DNA from: Prevotella sp. | GTDB lineage: Bacteria; Bacteroidota; Bacteroidia; Bacteroidales; Bacteroidaceae | Direction: 5' to 3' | Assembly (NCBI GenBank): GCA_017455845.1 | Contig: JAFSYY010000011.1 | Coordinates: forward strand, 1 to 40,717 | DNA length: 40,717 nt | Shown: positions 6,743 to 15,354 of the stretch, in pieces | Position numbering within the stretch: the first letter of the stretch is position 1 | Layout: each line of letters opens with the position of its first letter | Program-made: the position numbers and the translations under genes | Notes under the pieces: model-generated | The model's input: only the letters and a program-made list of their open reading frames with translations | Told to the model about the DNA's origin: nothing | Database searches by the model: none

Positions 6743-9700
6743 ATGCAACCTGAATTGAAGCCATCAACAAGATATTATCTACAACGCATAGCCGTAGCCT
6801 TCACAATGCTGCTGGGCTATACGTCACTGCATGCACAACTGCTACAGGCCACCCGCCAACACTACTCCACCGACGACGGACTGGCCAGCAACGCCATAGC
6901 ACAACTGGAGCAGGACGACTATGGCTATATCTGGCTTGCCACATGGAACGGCCTCTCGCGATTCGACGGCTACAACTTCTATAACTACAAGACAGGTGCC
7001 GCCAGCCACATACCCAATCTCCACAACCGCATATCCCAGATAGCGATAGACAACCAGCAGAACGTTTGGATGCGAATGTATGACTCCAGGGTGTTTGTCA
7101 TGAAACGCTCTACCGACTGCATCATCAACCCCTTTGAGAACGTCAGCGGCAGCGAGGAATACCGCACGTCGCACCCCATCACCGTGACAAGCAGCGGCGA
7201 CGTGCTTGTAAACATCAAGGACGTGGGACTCTACAGGATGAGGATGAAGCCCGAAGGTATCTCCAGCCAACTGATTACCATTGGCGACCTGTCTATCTCA
7301 TCAATGGCCGAAGGCTATCAGGACGACATCTGGCTCGGCACCAACCAGGGTGTACACCGTCTGGATGCCAGCAACCTGACCATTGAGCGCAAAGGCCTGT
7401 TCCTGGATGAGTCTATCACATGTCTCTTCTCTAATGGCTATAACATCTTCGCCGGCACAGAGAGCGGCAAGATTCTCTCTTTCTCTTACGGCCAGGAGCC
7501 GCAAACCATCCGTTCATCAGGCAGTGCCATCGCCAACCTCTTTGTCGACAGCCACGGCATCGTGTGGTTCACCGACCCCCGCATGGGCGTGAGCCGGATA
7601 GACCCCACGACCCACGAAGAGAAGTTCTTCACACACAATGTCAAGACGCCCGACTATGACGGCTATGGCGGTCTGTTTACCGAAAGCAACGGCGTGGTAT
7701 GGGTGGCCATGAACCGTGGTGGCTTCGGTTACTACAACCGTGAGCGCGACGAGATGGAGTATTTCCATAACGACCCGTCGAACCCATGGAACCTGTGCAA
7801 CACCATCAACGCCATGTATATCACCAACGACGGCGTGGTGTTTGAGTCTACCGTGCTCAGAGGCCTGGAGAAACTGGAGATTATGAATAAGAACATCGAG
7901 CGCATACGGCTGACGGAACAACCACAGTCAACGCTCGATAACGAAGTAAGAGGCATCTACTATGACAAGGCCAAAAAAGACCTGCTCATCAGCAACAAGT
8001 CAGGCAATCTGTATATCTTACATAACGACAGTTCAAAGACCGTCATCTCGAAAGCCAGCGACGGCAATCCCCTGGGGCGCATCTATGGCATCTCGAAAGA
8101 CTCGAAAGGCAACTACTGGCTGTCGTCAAAGGATAACGGCCTGTTCAAGATGACACCTTCAGCCAGTGGCTATAACATTGTCAACTACAAGCATGACAAC
8201 GGCAACGAGAACTCATTGAGCGACAACCGAGCCTACTATTGCATCGAAGACAAGAACGGCAATTTATGGATTGCCACATACGGAGGCGGTGTCAACCTGC
8301 TGCCCAAGGGACAGTCCGTATTCCTCAATCCGAAGAAAGGCATGCGCAATTATCCCATCAACGCCTACCAGAAAGTGCGCACCGTGGCACTCGACAAGGA
8401 CGGCAAGATATGGGCAGGCACCACCGACGGCGTGTTGATTTTGTCGTACAAAGACGGAGAGGTGGAGGTGCAGAAACTCAAAGAGTCGGAAGAGGAACCG
8501 GAAAAGATCCTGATGTCTAACGACATTGTATGCATCGACCGCGATATGCATGGCATGATGTGGGTGGGCACCAACGGCGGCGGACTGGCCCACACCATCG
8601 GACAAGACTCAGAGGGCAACTGGCTGTTTGAGCAGTTCGGCGCTGGCGACGGCCTGCCCTCGGAAGAGATCAAGAGCCTCACATTCGACAACAAGGGCAA
8701 CGTATGGTTCTCTACCGACCATAATATTTGCTCATACGACATCGGCAAGCGCATCTTCGCCACCTACTCCAGCCTCGAAGGTGTCGACGAGACCATCTGC
8801 TCAGAGGCTTCGGCCGTATCGCTGTCAAACGGGCATCTGCTCTTCGGCACCATCGACGGCTACTATCATGTGGACCTGCAGAAACTCATCACAGCGACGG
8901 GCTCGACACTGAAACTGCGCATCACCGACTTCTGGGTCAACGACATACTGCAGAGCCCGCGGCTCACCGACCTCTACGACTGCTATATACCCGACACGAA
9001 GAAAGTGGAACTGCCCGCCCACGACTCAAAGATGGCTTTCCGCTTTGCAGCGCTCAACTATCAACTGCAGCATCGCGTACATTATCAATATATGCTAGAG
9101 GGCTATGACGACGACTGGATCAATGCCGACCACTCGAGGACGGCCACCTATGAGGATATTCCCTCAGGAACCTATAAGTTCAAGGTAAAAGCCTTCCTTA
9201 TCAACTCGCCCGACAAATACGACATGAGGGAGATAGAGGTCGTTGTGCCGCCACCATTCTTCCTGTCGTTCAATTCCATCTGGCTCTATCTCATCATCCT
9301 GGCCGTCGCTGCCATCGCCTTCATGTTCTGGCTGCAAAAACGCCGCAGCCAGCATGAAAGGACACGGAGGAAGAAGAGCAGCAAATCAAACATCAACATC
9401 GATGAAAAAGAAGACCTGGAGTTCATGCATGGCGTACAGACGTGGATGGAAGCCAACTACAGCAATCCCACCCTCAACGTCAACGCGCTCATCTCGCAAC
9501 TGTCTGTCAGCCTGGCCGACTTCGAAAGCCAGTTGAAACGCATCACCAATATGACACCCAAGGAATATGTCACCTACTACCGCATCAGGAAAGCCCAGGA
9601 GATGCTCGAGCAAACCAATGACTCGATAGCCGACATCTCGTTTAACACAGGATTCCCCAATGCCGTGCAGTTCAACAGGCTGTTCCTTGAGAAGACTGGT

Positions 9701-9784
9701 GTCACCCCGTCGCAATATCGCGACAAGCGGAAAGAAGAACTATCGGGCAACAGCGACACGGCTGAATACGAAATTATTGAATAA
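6743..9784 (+). CDS. Membrane-anchored propeller/Y_Y_Y/AraC regulator (HTCS-like, no kinase or receiver)
   Basis: A 1013-residue sensor-regulator. Order: signal peptide or anchor (about 1-31), two-component-regulator beta-propeller repeats (about 36-740, with recurring W-x-G-T and G-x-I-W blades), Y_Y_Y domain (about 760-820), one transmembrane helix (about 846-866), then a basic linker and an AraC-type double HTH (about 894-1003). Canonical hybrid two-component systems of Bacteroidetes have a histidine kinase and receiver between the membrane helix and AraC domain and reach about 1300-1400 residues. Here only about 28 residues separate them, with no H-box, N/G-boxes or receiver aspartate. 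It should therefore act as a one-component membrane regulator. HTCS proteins usually control polysaccharide utilisation genes, but no SusC/SusD pair or glycoside hydrolase lies in the window, so the target is unknown. Confidence 0.88.
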   Translation: MQPELKPSTRYYLQRIAVAFTMLLGYTSLHAQLLQATRQHYSTDDGLASNAIAQLEQDDYGYIWLATWNGLSRFDGYNFYNYKTGAASHIPNLHNRISQIAIDNQQNVWMRMYDSRVFVMKRSTDCIINPFENVSGSEEYRTSHPITVTSSGDVLVNIKDVGLYRMRMKPEGISSQLITIGDLSISSMAEGYQDDIWLGTNQGVHRLDASNLTIERKGLFLDESITCLFSNGYNIFAGTESGKILSFSYGQEPQTIRSSGSAIANLFVDSHGIVWFTDPRMGVSRIDPTTHEEKFFTHNVKTPDYDGYGGLFTESNGVVWVAMNRGGFGYYNRERDEMEYFHNDPSNPWNLCNTINAMYITNDGVVFESTVLRGLEKLEIMNKNIERIRLTEQPQSTLDNEVRGIYYDKAKKDLLISNKSGNLYILHNDSSKTVISKASDGNPLGRIYGISKDSKGNYWLSSKDNGLFKMTPSASGYNIVNYKHDNGNENSLSDNRAYYCIEDKNGNLWIATYGGGVNLLPKGQSVFLNPKKGMRNYPINAYQKVRTVALDKDGKIWAGTTDGVLILSYKDGEVEVQKLKESEEEPEKILMSNDIVCIDRDMHGMMWVGTNGGGLAHTIGQDSEGNWLFEQFGAGDGLPSEEIKSLTFDNKGNVWFSTDHNICSYDIGKRIFATYSSLEGVDETICSEASAVSLSNGHLLFGTIDGYYHVDLQKLITATGSTLKLRITDFWVNDILQSPRLTDLYDCYIPDTKKVELPAHDSKMAFRFAALNYQLQHRVHYQYMLEGYDDDWINADHSRTATYEDIPSGTYKFKVKAFLINSPDKYDMREIEVVVPPPFFLSFNSIWLYLIILAVAAIAFMFWLQKRRSQHERTRRKKSSKSNINIDEKEDLEFMHGVQTWMEANYSNPTLNVNALISQLSVSLADFESQLKRITNMTPKEYVTYYRIRKAQEMLEQTNDSIADISFNTGFPNAVQFNRLFLEKTGVTPSQYRDKRKEELSGNSDTAEYEIIE

Positions 9785-9795
9785 TGAAGAGAAAC

Positions 9796-9982
9796 AGGGA
9801 CCGTCTCGGTTCGATCGGGATACTCATCAAATAACGTTGAAAACCGGGCTGTCTTCTCTTGTCAATGGCGGGCCACTATCCAAGCGTTCACAAAATGCCG
9901 GTGGATTACAAAGACAGAGAGCACCCACAACCTGTGATAAAGGAGTTTTCATCACATCACCCTGGCGGTCCCTTTCTTTTTT
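9796..9982 (+). ncRNA. Candidate structured RNA with 8-bp closing stem and U-tract
   Basis: AGGGACCG at 9796-9803 pairs perfectly with CGGTCCCT at 9966-9973, and the latter runs directly into TTCTTTTTT. Inside are a 5-bp hairpin with a 7-nt GTTCGAT loop (9804-9820, one G-U pair), a 7-bp helix CTGTCTT/AAGACAG (9849-9855 with 9911-9917) enclosing a small hairpin (GCGTT/AATGC), and a 6-bp hairpin TGTGAT/ATCACA (9933-9938 with 9951-9956): a closed multibranch fold. It begins 12 bp after the regulator stop codon and lies upstream of ribE. It lacks the FMN-riboswitch conserved boxes and I cannot assign a family. It could be a leader element, a 3'-UTR-derived sRNA or an elaborate terminator. Confidence 0.45.
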
Positions 9983-9984
9983 AG

Positions 9985-10019
9985 TTTAGAGTTTAGAGTT
10001 TAGAGTTTAGAGTTTAGAG
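9985..10019. repeat. Intergenic heptad array, five TTTAGAG units
   Basis: Five perfect TTTAGAG heptads directly after the candidate RNA's U-tract and before ribE. Same unit length as the arrays found inside genes elsewhere in the window. Confidence 0.9.
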
Positions 10020-10065
10020 TTTAAAAGTATCGGCTACGCCGAGTAAAAATTTAAAGTTAAGAATT

Positions 10066-10665
10066 ATGTTTTCCGGAATAATTGAAGAATTTGCAACCGT
10101 CGTGGACATCAAGCACGACAGAGACAATATAGATTTCACACTCACCTGCTCGTTTACCAGTGAGTTGAAGATAGACCAGAGCGTGGCTCACAATGGCGTA
10201 TGCCTTACCGTGGTCAGCATCGACGGCGACAACTATGTCGTAACGGCGATGAAGGAGACGCTCGACCGCACAAACCTCGGACTGCTGAAGGTGGGCGACA
10301 AAGTGAATGTAGAACGCTCCATGCTGATGAATGGTCGCCTGGACGGGCATATCGTGCAGGGACACGTAGACCAGACCGCCACCTGCACACAGATGGAGGA
10401 TGCCAATGGCTCCACCTATTTTACGTTCGAATATCCTGAAGACCGCGAGATGGCCCGCCATGGCTATTTCACCGTAGACAAAGGCTCGGTATCTGTCAAT
10501 GGCGTCTCGCTCACCGTCTGTAACCCCACAGCCAACTCGTTCCAGGTGGCCATCATCCCCTATACAATGGAGCATACAAACTTCTGTGACATCCGCGTAG
10601 GAACAGTGGTCAATCTGGAGTTCGACATCCTGGGCAAGTATATCGCCCGACTGCAGGAGTTGTAG
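10066..10665 (+). CDS. ribE: Riboflavin synthase alpha chain
   Basis: Catalyses dismutation of two 6,7-dimethyl-8-ribityllumazine molecules to riboflavin in the last step of riboflavin synthesis. The 199-residue protein has the two tandem lumazine-binding barrels of the family (about 1-97 and 98-192), begins with the invariant M-F-S-G-I-I-E, and shows V-x-G-V-C-L-T-V in the first repeat mirrored by V-N-G-V-S-L-T-V in the second, plus G-H-V-D-Q. Full length, no defects. No other rib gene is nearby and no standard FMN riboswitch precedes it; the upstream leader holds a heptad array and the candidate structured RNA. Confidence 0.95.
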   Translation: MFSGIIEEFATVVDIKHDRDNIDFTLTCSFTSELKIDQSVAHNGVCLTVVSIDGDNYVVTAMKETLDRTNLGLLKVGDKVNVERSMLMNGRLDGHIVQGHVDQTATCTQMEDANGSTYFTFEYPEDREMARHGYFTVDKGSVSVNGVSLTVCNPTANSFQVAIIPYTMEHTNFCDIRVGTVVNLEFDILGKYIARLQEL

Positions 10666-10677
10666 ATCATTAGATAA

Positions 10678-10701
10678 TTTGAAAATTTGAAAATTTGAAA
10701 A
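10678..10701. repeat. Three 8-bp TTTGAAAA units
   Basis: Short AT-rich tandem repeat in the 78-bp ribE-serS gap. No recognisable TAnnTTTG promoter is seen in this gap, so serS may be read through from ribE. Confidence 0.7.
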
Positions 10702-10743
10702 TTAAAAAATAAATCGTAAATAGTTAAATAGTAAATACCAAAG

Positions 10744-12063
10744 ATGCTTACACTGAAACTCATTACAGAGGAAACCGAGCGCGTGATTCGCGGCTTGGAG
10801 AAGAAACACTTCAAAGGTGCAAAAGAGGCTATCGACGAAGTGCTGGCCGTTGACAAACGTCGCCGCGAGGCACAGCAGGAACTTGACAAGAACCTGAGTG
10901 AAGCCAAGAAGATGGCCGCACAGATTGGTGCCTTGATGAAGGAAGGCAAGAAAGACGAGGCTAATGCCATCAAGGAGTCGGTAGCCAAGATGAAGGACAC
11001 CAACAAGCAACTGGAGGACACGATGAACCAGGCACAGGAGGAGATGACACGCCTGCTCTGCCAGATTCCAAACATCCCCTACGACGAGGTGCCCGAGGGT
11101 GCTGCCGCAGAGGACAACCGTGTGGTGAAGTCGAACCTCAAGGAATGTACGCCCGACGATACCGTGGGCAACTGGAACGTCAATCCCTCGCTGGGACTCG
11201 CCAATCCATTGCCTCACTGGGAACTGGCCAAGAAATACAACCTCATCGACTTCGACCTCGGTGTGAAGATTACGGGTGCGGGCTTCCCCGTCTATATAGG
11301 CAAGGGCGCACAGTTGCAACGCGCACTTATCAACTTCTTCCTGGCCGAGGCCAATAAGAGCGGCTATACCGAGATAATGCCGCCGACGGTGGTGAACGCC
11401 GCCTCGGGCTACGGCACAGGTCAGTTGCCCGACAAGGAAGGACAGATGTACCACTGCGAGGTCGATGACTTCTATCTCATCCCCACCGCCGAGGTGCCCG
11501 TCACTAATATCTACCGCGATGTGATCCTCGACGAGAAAGACCTGCCCATCAAGAACTGCGCCTATACCGAGTGCTTCCGTCGCGAAGCCGGCTCGTATGG
11601 CAAGGATGTGCGCGGTCTGAACCGCCTGCATGAGTTCTCGAAGATTGAGATTGTGCGTATCGACAAGCCCGAACACTCAAAGGAGAGCCACAAGGAGATG
11701 CTCGCCCACGTGGAGGGTCTGCTCCAGAAACTGGAACTGCCCTACCGCATCCTGCTGCTCTGCGGCGGCGACCAGAGTTTCACCTCAGCCATCTGCTACG
11801 ACTTCGAAGTCTATAGCGAGGCTCAGGGGCGCTGGCTCGAAGTGTCGTCGGTCAGCAATTTCGACACCTATCAGGCCAACCGCCTGAAGTGCCGCTATCG
11901 CCGCGAGGACACCAAGAAGACAGAACTCTGCCACACCCTCAACGGCTCGGCTCTCGCCCTGCCACGCATCGTGGCCGCTTTGCTGGAGAACAACCAGACG
12001 GAGAACGGCATACGTATTCCCGCCGCACTGGTTCCCTACACTGGTTTCGACATCATCGATTAA
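10744..12063 (+). CDS. serS: Seryl-tRNA synthetase
   Basis: Charges tRNA-Ser with serine (class II synthetase). The 439-residue protein has the long N-terminal tRNA-binding coiled coil (about residues 25-105), then the catalytic core with motif 2 C-F-R-R-E-A-G-S-Y-G and its continuation R-G-L-N-R-L-H-E-F, and motif 3 N-G-S-A-L-A-L-P-R near the C-terminus. Full length, all motifs present. Its stop codon overlaps that of the convergent HAD gene by 4 bp, leaving no room for a separate intergenic terminator. Confidence 0.97.
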   Translation: MLTLKLITEETERVIRGLEKKHFKGAKEAIDEVLAVDKRRREAQQELDKNLSEAKKMAAQIGALMKEGKKDEANAIKESVAKMKDTNKQLEDTMNQAQEEMTRLLCQIPNIPYDEVPEGAAAEDNRVVKSNLKECTPDDTVGNWNVNPSLGLANPLPHWELAKKYNLIDFDLGVKITGAGFPVYIGKGAQLQRALINFFLAEANKSGYTEIMPPTVVNAASGYGTGQLPDKEGQMYHCEVDDFYLIPTAEVPVTNIYRDVILDEKDLPIKNCAYTECFRREAGSYGKDVRGLNRLHEFSKIEIVRIDKPEHSKESHKEMLAHVEGLLQKLELPYRILLLCGGDQSFTSAICYDFEVYSEAQGRWLEVSSVSNFDTYQANRLKCRYRREDTKKTELCHTLNGSALALPRIVAALLENNQTENGIRIPAALVPYTGFDIID

Positions 12064-12752
12064 GCCAGTAAGATGGTGCTCAGATCATGGATGATTCGAT
12101 TGGGAATGGTAAGGTCTATGGGAGTATCGTCCCACTGTTCACCTTGATACCACACCGTGTGGCAGCCCGTCTGCTTGGCAGGGATAATGTCCTTCGTCAT
12201 GGAGTCGCCCACCACCACGGTTTCTTCCGGCCGGACGGCCAGAGCCTCTACACCTAAGGAGAAGATACGCGGGTCGGGCTTTCGGATGCCAACGACAGCC
12301 GACTCAATGACATCGCAGAAGAGGGTGTCAAGGCCGAATTCTTGCAACACGGTGTGGATATTTCCATAGAAATTGCTGACGAGCACAAGCGGATAGTCTT
12401 GTTTCAGAGTGAGCAAGACATCACGGCTGTGTGCTGTATGGGCTTGCGTCTGTTCGTAGGCTGCCTTGACAATGAAAGGCACATAGTTGGCGGCCACGAA
12501 TTGCGAGTCGTATGTATGGAGGCATTCCATCTGGAGCCGAACCTTGGCCTCTAAGGTCTGAAGGAAAGTAAAGTCCGGGCGAATGATGGGATGCCGTCCC
12601 AACGTCCGTTCAGCATAGACGTAGGCTTCACGAAACTGAGCCTCTGAAACAGGCACATGCAGACGCTGGTACAGATGCCAGAACACTTTGCCCCAGTGAC
12701 ACCCGCCCGTATCGAGCGTACCGCCGTAGTCGAAGATATAGCCTTTTATCAT
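12060..12752 (-). CDS. HAD-superfamily hydrolase with atypical motif I
   Basis: A 230-residue HAD protein with helical cap and Rossmann core: motif I F-D-Y-G-G-T-L (nucleophile Asp8), motif II in V-L-V-S-N, motif III Lys in R-K-P-D-P, motif IV G-D-S-M-T-K-D. The usual second aspartate (Asp+2, the general acid/base) is Gly10, as in some F-D-x-G-x-T-L subgroups, so the phosphatase mechanism or rate may differ. It is the last gene of the leftward operon starting at 16605, 21 bp after the CDP-alcohol phosphatidyltransferase, which suggests it dephosphorylates an intermediate or product of that pathway. Substrate unknown. Confidence 0.85.
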   Translation of the reverse strand: MIKGYIFDYGGTLDTGGCHWGKVFWHLYQRLHVPVSEAQFREAYVYAERTLGRHPIIRPDFTFLQTLEAKVRLQMECLHTYDSQFVAANYVPFIVKAAYEQTQAHTAHSRDVLLTLKQDYPLVLVSNFYGNIHTVLQEFGLDTLFCDVIESAVVGIRKPDPRIFSLGVEALAVRPEETVVVGDSMTKDIIPAKQTGCHTVWYQGEQWDDTPIDLTIPNRIIHDLSTILLA

Positions 12753-12773
12753 AGGGAATGGAGGAGGGATGAA

Positions 12774-13775
12774 CTATGAACTGTGCGCTTGGCTCTGCCG
12801 CTTCGCTCGTCGAAGAACTGTGAACTGTGTACACATCGTCTCGTGCCTGTACTTCATATAGTAATACAGGGCGGCAAGCACGGTGATCTCAAACACCGGC
12901 CATATCCACGGCAGGTTGACAAGGCAGGCAATATACAGTACGGTGGCGCGGGTGTTATGGGTCAGCACATTGGTCATCCACATCAGGGGCAGGCTCTTCT
13001 GCCTTACCTCTTCACGTAGCGACGCTGGCATATCGGCGGCATTGGGATACTTGGCCTTGACCTGAAGGAAGAACTTCTGGAACTCCGGCGTGTTTTTCTC
13101 CTGCTTGCGGCACCAGCCGATGTAGAAATAGTGAAAGGCGTATTCCCAGAAATAGCCTTCAGCACCAACAACGAATGGACCTATCTTACGCTTGGGAATG
13201 GCATCGATGATGCGTTGCTCCTGTGCGCTGCTGTTCAGTTCGCTGCCCGCCTCCCCTTTGATAAAATAAAGGTGTATCTGCCGATAGTAGTCAGCCAACT
13301 GACACTGACGGGCATGCCAGTAGAAGCCGGCATAGCCACACAGCAGAAAACTGCCAAAGCCCCAGGTGATGCCAGAAGTGAGAGGTATGGGCTCGTTCCA
13401 CAAACGCAAAGCAACACCCAGATAGCAGCAGAAGAACCACACATCGCTGGCAAAGCCGTCGAGCATGCGCCCTATCATTGTCTTATGGTTTGTAAGCCTG
13501 GCCATCTGACCATCGGTGGAATCACAGAAGTTAGCCAGCATGAGCAGGACCACTCCAGCAACGTTCCACCACAGTTCAGTATGATAGAAACAGAAGCCAG
13601 CCCCTGCCCCCAGAAACATGGAAAGGATGGTGACGAAATTAGGCGTCACGCCTATCTTAATCCACATCAGGGCAAACACCAGTCCGATGGGACGGGTGAA
13701 ATAGACATCGAGCGTCTCCTCGGTGTCGTTCGACTTGAATGATTCCTGCAATAACTGTCTGAATGTCTTCTCCAC
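12774..13775 (-). CDS. CDP-alcohol phosphatidyltransferase family membrane enzyme
   Basis: Family members move a phospho-alcohol between CDP and an acceptor to make phospholipids or phosphodiesters. The 333-residue protein has several hydrophobic helices and the family signature, starting C-D-S-T-D-G-Q-M-A-R and continuing to G-R-M-L-D-G-F-A-S-D. The canonical pattern is D-x2-D-G-x2-A-R-x8-G-x3-D-x3-D. Here the final position is Ser with Asp one residue later, so the catalytic base is shifted or replaced. The last residues (Q-A-H-S-S) come from a heptad-like repeat. It sits between the ATP-grasp and HAD genes and is the probable head-group transferase of the cassette. Acceptor and donor are unknown. 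Confidence 0.88.
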   Translation of the reverse strand: MEKTFRQLLQESFKSNDTEETLDVYFTRPIGLVFALMWIKIGVTPNFVTILSMFLGAGAGFCFYHTELWWNVAGVVLLMLANFCDSTDGQMARLTNHKTMIGRMLDGFASDVWFFCCYLGVALRLWNEPIPLTSGITWGFGSFLLCGYAGFYWHARQCQLADYYRQIHLYFIKGEAGSELNSSAQEQRIIDAIPKRKIGPFVVGAEGYFWEYAFHYFYIGWCRKQEKNTPEFQKFFLQVKAKYPNAADMPASLREEVRQKSLPLMWMTNVLTHNTRATVLYIACLVNLPWIWPVFEITVLAALYYYMKYRHETMCTQFTVLRRAKRQSQAHSS

Positions 13776-13781
13776 AACCTT

Positions 13782-13837
13782 AACTATGAACTATGAATTA
13801 TGAATTATGAACTATGAACTGTGAACTATGAACTGCA
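13782..13837. repeat. Heptad array of eight AACTATG-type units
   Basis: AACTATG and variants (AATTATG, AACTGTG) repeat eight times. The array fills the gap between the phosphatidyltransferase and ATP-grasp genes and runs into the 3' end of the latter, encoding its final V-Q-F-I-V-H-S-S. Confidence 0.92.
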
Positions 13838-14618
13838 CAACGGCTTCCGCCGCCTCCTCACGGCAACGCGAAAAACTGGGCCAGTCGTTGAAGTCAATAA
13901 TAAAAAACCTGCCGTCGGCAGTGACGATACAGTCGCCGCCATATACATCCAGCCCCACGGCATCGGCCAGACTCGACACGTCGGCCTGTAGTTTCCTTGC
14001 ATTAAAGGCATAGTGATGAACCGCCCCGTTGTAACGCTCACTGCCATACTTGGTGTCACCGTCGTCGGCAGGATAGAAAAAGCGGAAGAACGACGTACCG
14101 CGCACACCATAGAACTTCACCACGTCGCCTGGCACATGAGCCTGCACAACATAGTTGGTGACGCCCCGGTTTTTAAAACGCGACTGCTGTAACAAGAGTT
14201 CCTCGCGGTTGCAGCAATAGATCACGTCATCGGCCTTCTGAGCGCAGGCATCACCACGTTTCAGCCAATAGCCGTCGATGCCATCTTCAGGTGGAACAGG
14301 GATTCCGATATCTTTCATGATTGCCGTCAGGACACGACGCTTGGAGCAGCAGGCCACCGCCTCCGGACTATTGACCACAGGACACGGCTGGCAGCGCAGC
14401 CATTCAAGTGTTTGCGGCAGTCTTCCCATCGACAATATCAAAGCATAGGGCTTGGACGGTGCAACCCACAAGTTTGATTCATCCAAACTATAAGTTTGCA
14501 CCGTCCAAGCCCCATTTTTCTCCAGCCGATTGATAACCTCCTGAAGAATCAGGCGGTCTTTCTCCACTGAGTTAGGCGAGAACACAGGATTGCGAAATAT
14601 GGCCAACACATTCTTCAT
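13812..14618 (-). CDS. ATP-grasp family ligase, substrate unknown
   Basis: A 268-residue protein with an ATP-grasp outline: N-terminal Rossmann-like part with V-V-N-S-P-E-A-V (about residue 80), a nucleotide-binding strand Y-W-L-K-R-G-D, acceptor-side V-V-Q-A-H-V-P-G-D-V-V-K, and the metal-binding C-terminal I-I-D-F-N-D-W-P-S-F. I use the ATG at 14618 (M-K-N-V-L-A-I-F), 10 bp after the preceding gene, rather than a longer frame overlapping it by 56 bp. ATP-grasp enzymes join a carboxylate to an amine or other nucleophile through an acyl-phosphate. In this cassette it may build or modify the group carried by the nucleotide or lipid. The last eight residues derive from a heptad array. Confidence 0.8.
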   Translation of the reverse strand: MKNVLAIFRNPVFSPNSVEKDRLILQEVINRLEKNGAWTVQTYSLDESNLWVAPSKPYALILSMGRLPQTLEWLRCQPCPVVNSPEAVACCSKRRVLTAIMKDIGIPVPPEDGIDGYWLKRGDACAQKADDVIYCCNREELLLQQSRFKNRGVTNYVVQAHVPGDVVKFYGVRGTSFFRFFYPADDGDTKYGSERYNGAVHHYAFNARKLQADVSSLADAVGLDVYGGDCIVTADGRFFIIDFNDWPSFSRCREEAAEAVVQFIVHSS

Positions 14619-14628
14619 GGACAATTGC

Positions 14629-15345
14629 TCATTCGTCGATTTGAAGCAACGATTCGGCTTTATGGATGTCGCTCGCGTGGTCAATATCTATCACCATTGT
14701 AAAGGGGAAAGCCTTGAGACACAGTCCTTCGGCAATCAAGGCACGCTGGAAATTGCGCATACGGCTCTCTCCACGGTCAAGGCAGCGTTGGAGCGATTCC
14801 AATGCACGGGGGGTGAGGCCGTATATCCCACCACTTATATAATAAGGTGAAGGCGTTTTGTCGAGAAAGGCGGTGATATTCATTTGGTGGTCGGTCTCAA
14901 CATAGAGGGGACTCTCATCGTCGATATAGTCGGTAACGCCCATCAGACCATCTGCCTCACCAGAAGCCAAGAGCCTCTTAAACACCTTGACATAAAACGA
15001 AAAGTCCGACTCACTGAAGACAGTATCTACAGTGGTCAGGATAAAGGGTTCATCACCCAACAACGGACTCAGGGCCGCCAGGGTGTGCATGGAACTGGGC
15101 GTAGTCCTGACAACAACATGAAGGGGCACCCTACCCTGCTGCTGGATGTCATACAGATGGCTACTCACCTGCTCATTCAAGTCATTACACACCACCGCAA
15201 TGTCTGTTGCGCCATTGGCCATGAAAATCCTGATAAGGCGGTCGATAAGCGGCTCACCGCCTATCTCTACCAGCGGCTTGGGCACCTGGATGCCCTCCTG
15301 GGCCAGCCGCGAGCCCTCGCCTGCTGCAATGATGGCGTATCTCAT
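14629..15345 (-). CDS. Sugar/alcohol-phosphate nucleotidyltransferase
   Basis: A 238-residue GT-A-fold NTP transferase: N-terminal A-I-I-A-A-G-E-G-S-R-L followed by P-K-P-L-V-E-I, and T-T-V-D-T-V near residue 103 for metal binding. Such enzymes activate a phosphorylated sugar or polyol as its CDP, UDP or similar derivative. Co-location with a CDP-alcohol phosphatidyltransferase makes CTP and a polyol phosphate the most attractive guess (inference). It is second in the leftward operon, 9 bp after the histidine kinase gene and 10 bp before the ATP-grasp gene. Confidence 0.85.
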   Translation of the reverse strand: MRYAIIAAGEGSRLAQEGIQVPKPLVEIGGEPLIDRLIRIFMANGATDIAVVCNDLNEQVSSHLYDIQQQGRVPLHVVVRTTPSSMHTLAALSPLLGDEPFILTTVDTVFSESDFSFYVKVFKRLLASGEADGLMGVTDYIDDESPLYVETDHQMNITAFLDKTPSPYYISGGIYGLTPRALESLQRCLDRGESRMRNFQRALIAEGLCLKAFPFTMVIDIDHASDIHKAESLLQIDE

Positions 15346-15354
15346 AAATGAAAA

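Noticed and set aside
9757-9832. Complete tRNA gene
   Set aside because: Only a T-arm-like hairpin is visible; no acceptor partner, D-arm or anticodon arm upstream.
9796-10065. FMN riboswitch before ribE
   Set aside because: The conserved RFN boxes are not present, although the region is structured.
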